From Hydrogenimonas sp. (lineage in GTDB: Bacteria > Campylobacterota > Campylobacteria > Campylobacterales > Hydrogenimonadaceae): a DNA stretch of 6,432 nt. The notes beneath the pieces were generated by a model. The model had not been told where the DNA came from. It saw only the letters and a list, made by a program, of their open reading frames with translations, and did no database searches. Positions 5,666 to 6,432 of the stretch are shown one piece after another (position 1 is the first letter of the stretch; each line of letters opens with the position of its first letter). The stretch covers positions 1-6,432 of the forward strand of contig NZ_JAOZOZ010000090.1 of the NCBI RefSeq assembly GCF_029933015.1. The letters are read 5' to 3'. The position numbers were made by a program, and so were the translations under genes.

Positions 5666-6282
5666 TCGGCAAAGGTTACGTGCTCTCCCCGGGCTGGAGA
5701 TACATCCTGCCTGTCTGGGGGGTGACGCTGCTGGTTCTGCTTTTCAGCGACGCGCTGCTGTTGAACCTGCTGCTTGTCGCCGCCAGCTTCGCGACGGCCT
5801 TCTTTTTCTACGTTCCCGAGAGGGAGCCTTTCGACAGGCGTGACGAGACGCTTCTGGCTCCGGTGGACGGTATCGTGGAGTCTGTGGAGGAGACGGAAGG
5901 GCGGAAGATTCTGAAGATCAGAAAATCTCTCGCCGGATCGACACCGGTGAGATCCCCTATCGCGTGCGAAGTGGCAGAATACGCAAGAGTGCACGGCGTA
6001 TTTCTGGATCCCGACGATAGAAGAGCCTGGACGCTGAACGAGCAGGGCACGATCGACTATCGCTGGAGGGAGTCCGATATCCGTATGAGAGTGGTCAGCG
6101 GATTCTACGCCCTGGGGCTGCCGTTTTTTGTCCGGAAAGGTCCGGTGCACGCCGGCACTCCCCAGGCCCTGATGACCGACGGTATCGTCGAGCTTTCACT
6201 GCCGCGAAGTTTCGATGTCGCGGTAGCGGCGGGCGACAGGTTGCGCGGAGGCTATTCGGTACTGGGATACGGCGGGAGCTGA
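5662..6282 (+). CDS. Phosphatidylserine decarboxylase-related membrane protein, probably inactive
   Basis: 206 aa with a hydrophobic N-terminus holding one or two membrane segments (about 14-34 and 32-50), then a Psd-like domain. LLAPVDGIVESV (64-75) matches the SPADGKV-type motif of Psd, and the end VAVAAGDRLRGGYSVLG (186-202) matches the usual V-x-V-x-x-G-D-x-V-x-x-G-E-T segment. In working Psd the chain cleaves itself at a Gly-Ser just before that end and makes a pyruvoyl group from the serine. Here the matching place reads TDGIVELSLP (172-181), with no Gly-Ser. Thus decarboxylation is unlikely. Genes annotated as Psd-related occupy the same place between ftsH and pssA in Campylobacter and Helicobacter, as I recall. 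The ATG overlaps the ftsH stop, with GAGG 4 bases upstream. A role in phospholipid handling with PssA is inference. Confidence 0.8.
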   Translation: MIGKGYVLSPGWRYILPVWGVTLLVLLFSDALLLNLLLVAASFATAFFFYVPEREPFDRRDETLLAPVDGIVESVEETEGRKILKIRKSLAGSTPVRSPIACEVAEYARVHGVFLDPDDRRAWTLNEQGTIDYRWRESDIRMRVVSGFYALGLPFFVRKGPVHAGTPQALMTDGIVELSLPRSFDVAVAAGDRLRGGYSVLGYGGS

Positions 6283-6432
6283 TGGCCGGCCGCCGTTTTC
6301 AGATCGTCTATATCCTCCCCAACTCCTTCACCGCGGCATCGCTCTTTTCCGTGTGACCCTGGGGGCGGAACGCTTTTGTCCCTTCTCTTTGCTGGTTCTC
6401 CTTGACGTGGCTTTGGCCACGCCTGCGTCGAA
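6282..6432 (+). pseudogene. pssA: Phosphatidylserine synthase PssA, 5' end, reading frame broken and cut by the window
   Basis: The ATG at 6282 overlaps the previous stop (TGATG), with GGGAG 3 bases upstream. The first residues include FQIVYILPNSFTAASLF, the typical PssA N-terminus leading into the first membrane helix. PssA joins CDP-diacylglycerol and serine to make phosphatidylserine in the inner membrane. The frame then stops at TGA 6354-6356 after 24 codons. Shifting frame near 6348-6351 gives an open frame to the end (GVTLGAERFCPF, then SLLVLLDVALATPAS). It loosely recalls the family but lacks the expected DGLDGRVAR active-site start, as if some 9-10 residues were missing. Several indels are needed to restore a gene. 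Poor sequence at a contig end is the likeliest cause; a true pseudogene is possible. Confidence 0.6.

Noticed and set aside
5935..5943. Gly-Ser-Thr (residues 92-94) in the psd-like protein as a possible pyruvoyl cleavage site
   Set aside because: It lies in the middle of the chain, far from the C-terminal place where Psd proteins cleave, and lacks the surrounding motif.
5437..6150. 237-codon minus-strand frame across ftsH and the psd-like gene
   Set aside because: It lies opposite two well supported genes and has no domain signature.

Overview
The window looks like a housekeeping stretch of a Campylobacterota (Epsilonproteobacteria) chromosome. The gene order and the protein sequences suggest this, above all a Helicobacter/Campylobacter-type CheY followed by PrmA, FtsH, a phosphatidylserine decarboxylase-related protein and the start of phosphatidylserine synthase. 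By eye the GC content is in the mid-to-upper fifties. That is high for the phylum and would fit a Nitratifractor- or Hydrogenimonas-like sulfur/hydrogen-oxidising lineage. The genus is inference only. All genes lie on the + strand.

Region 1 (1-963): the last 12 codons of an unidentified upstream gene, then a 299-aa membrane protein with a PDC/Cache-like domain and four C-terminal membrane segments. It resembles the PglG family, 'general glycosylation pathway protein'. Region 2 (964-2382): a short gap with promoter-like sequences in and before it, then hisH and hisA, which encode two successive parts of the histidine pathway (IGP synthase amidotransferase subunit and ProFAR isomerase). Region 3 (2383-6432): an 81-bp gap with a small palindrome and a weak promoter candidate, then a tightly packed block cheY-prmA-ftsH-psd-like-pssA. 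Its junctions are overlapping stop/start codons or a gap of only 2 bases.

The block of region 3 covers chemotaxis signalling, ribosomal protein methylation, membrane proteolysis and phospholipid synthesis. These jobs are not obviously linked, but the order is familiar from Campylobacter and Helicobacter. From memory, in C. jejuni pglG sits directly before cheY. Here hisH-hisA lies between them.

Three things deserve attention. The pssA reading frame at the window end is broken after 24 codons, probably by indels. The psd-like protein lacks the serine that a working decarboxylase needs. An almost ideal extended -10 promoter lies inside the 3' end of the pglG-like gene and points at hisH. I see no RNA genes, mobile elements, CRISPR arrays or novel defence-type system, and no non-coding stretch over 100 bases.
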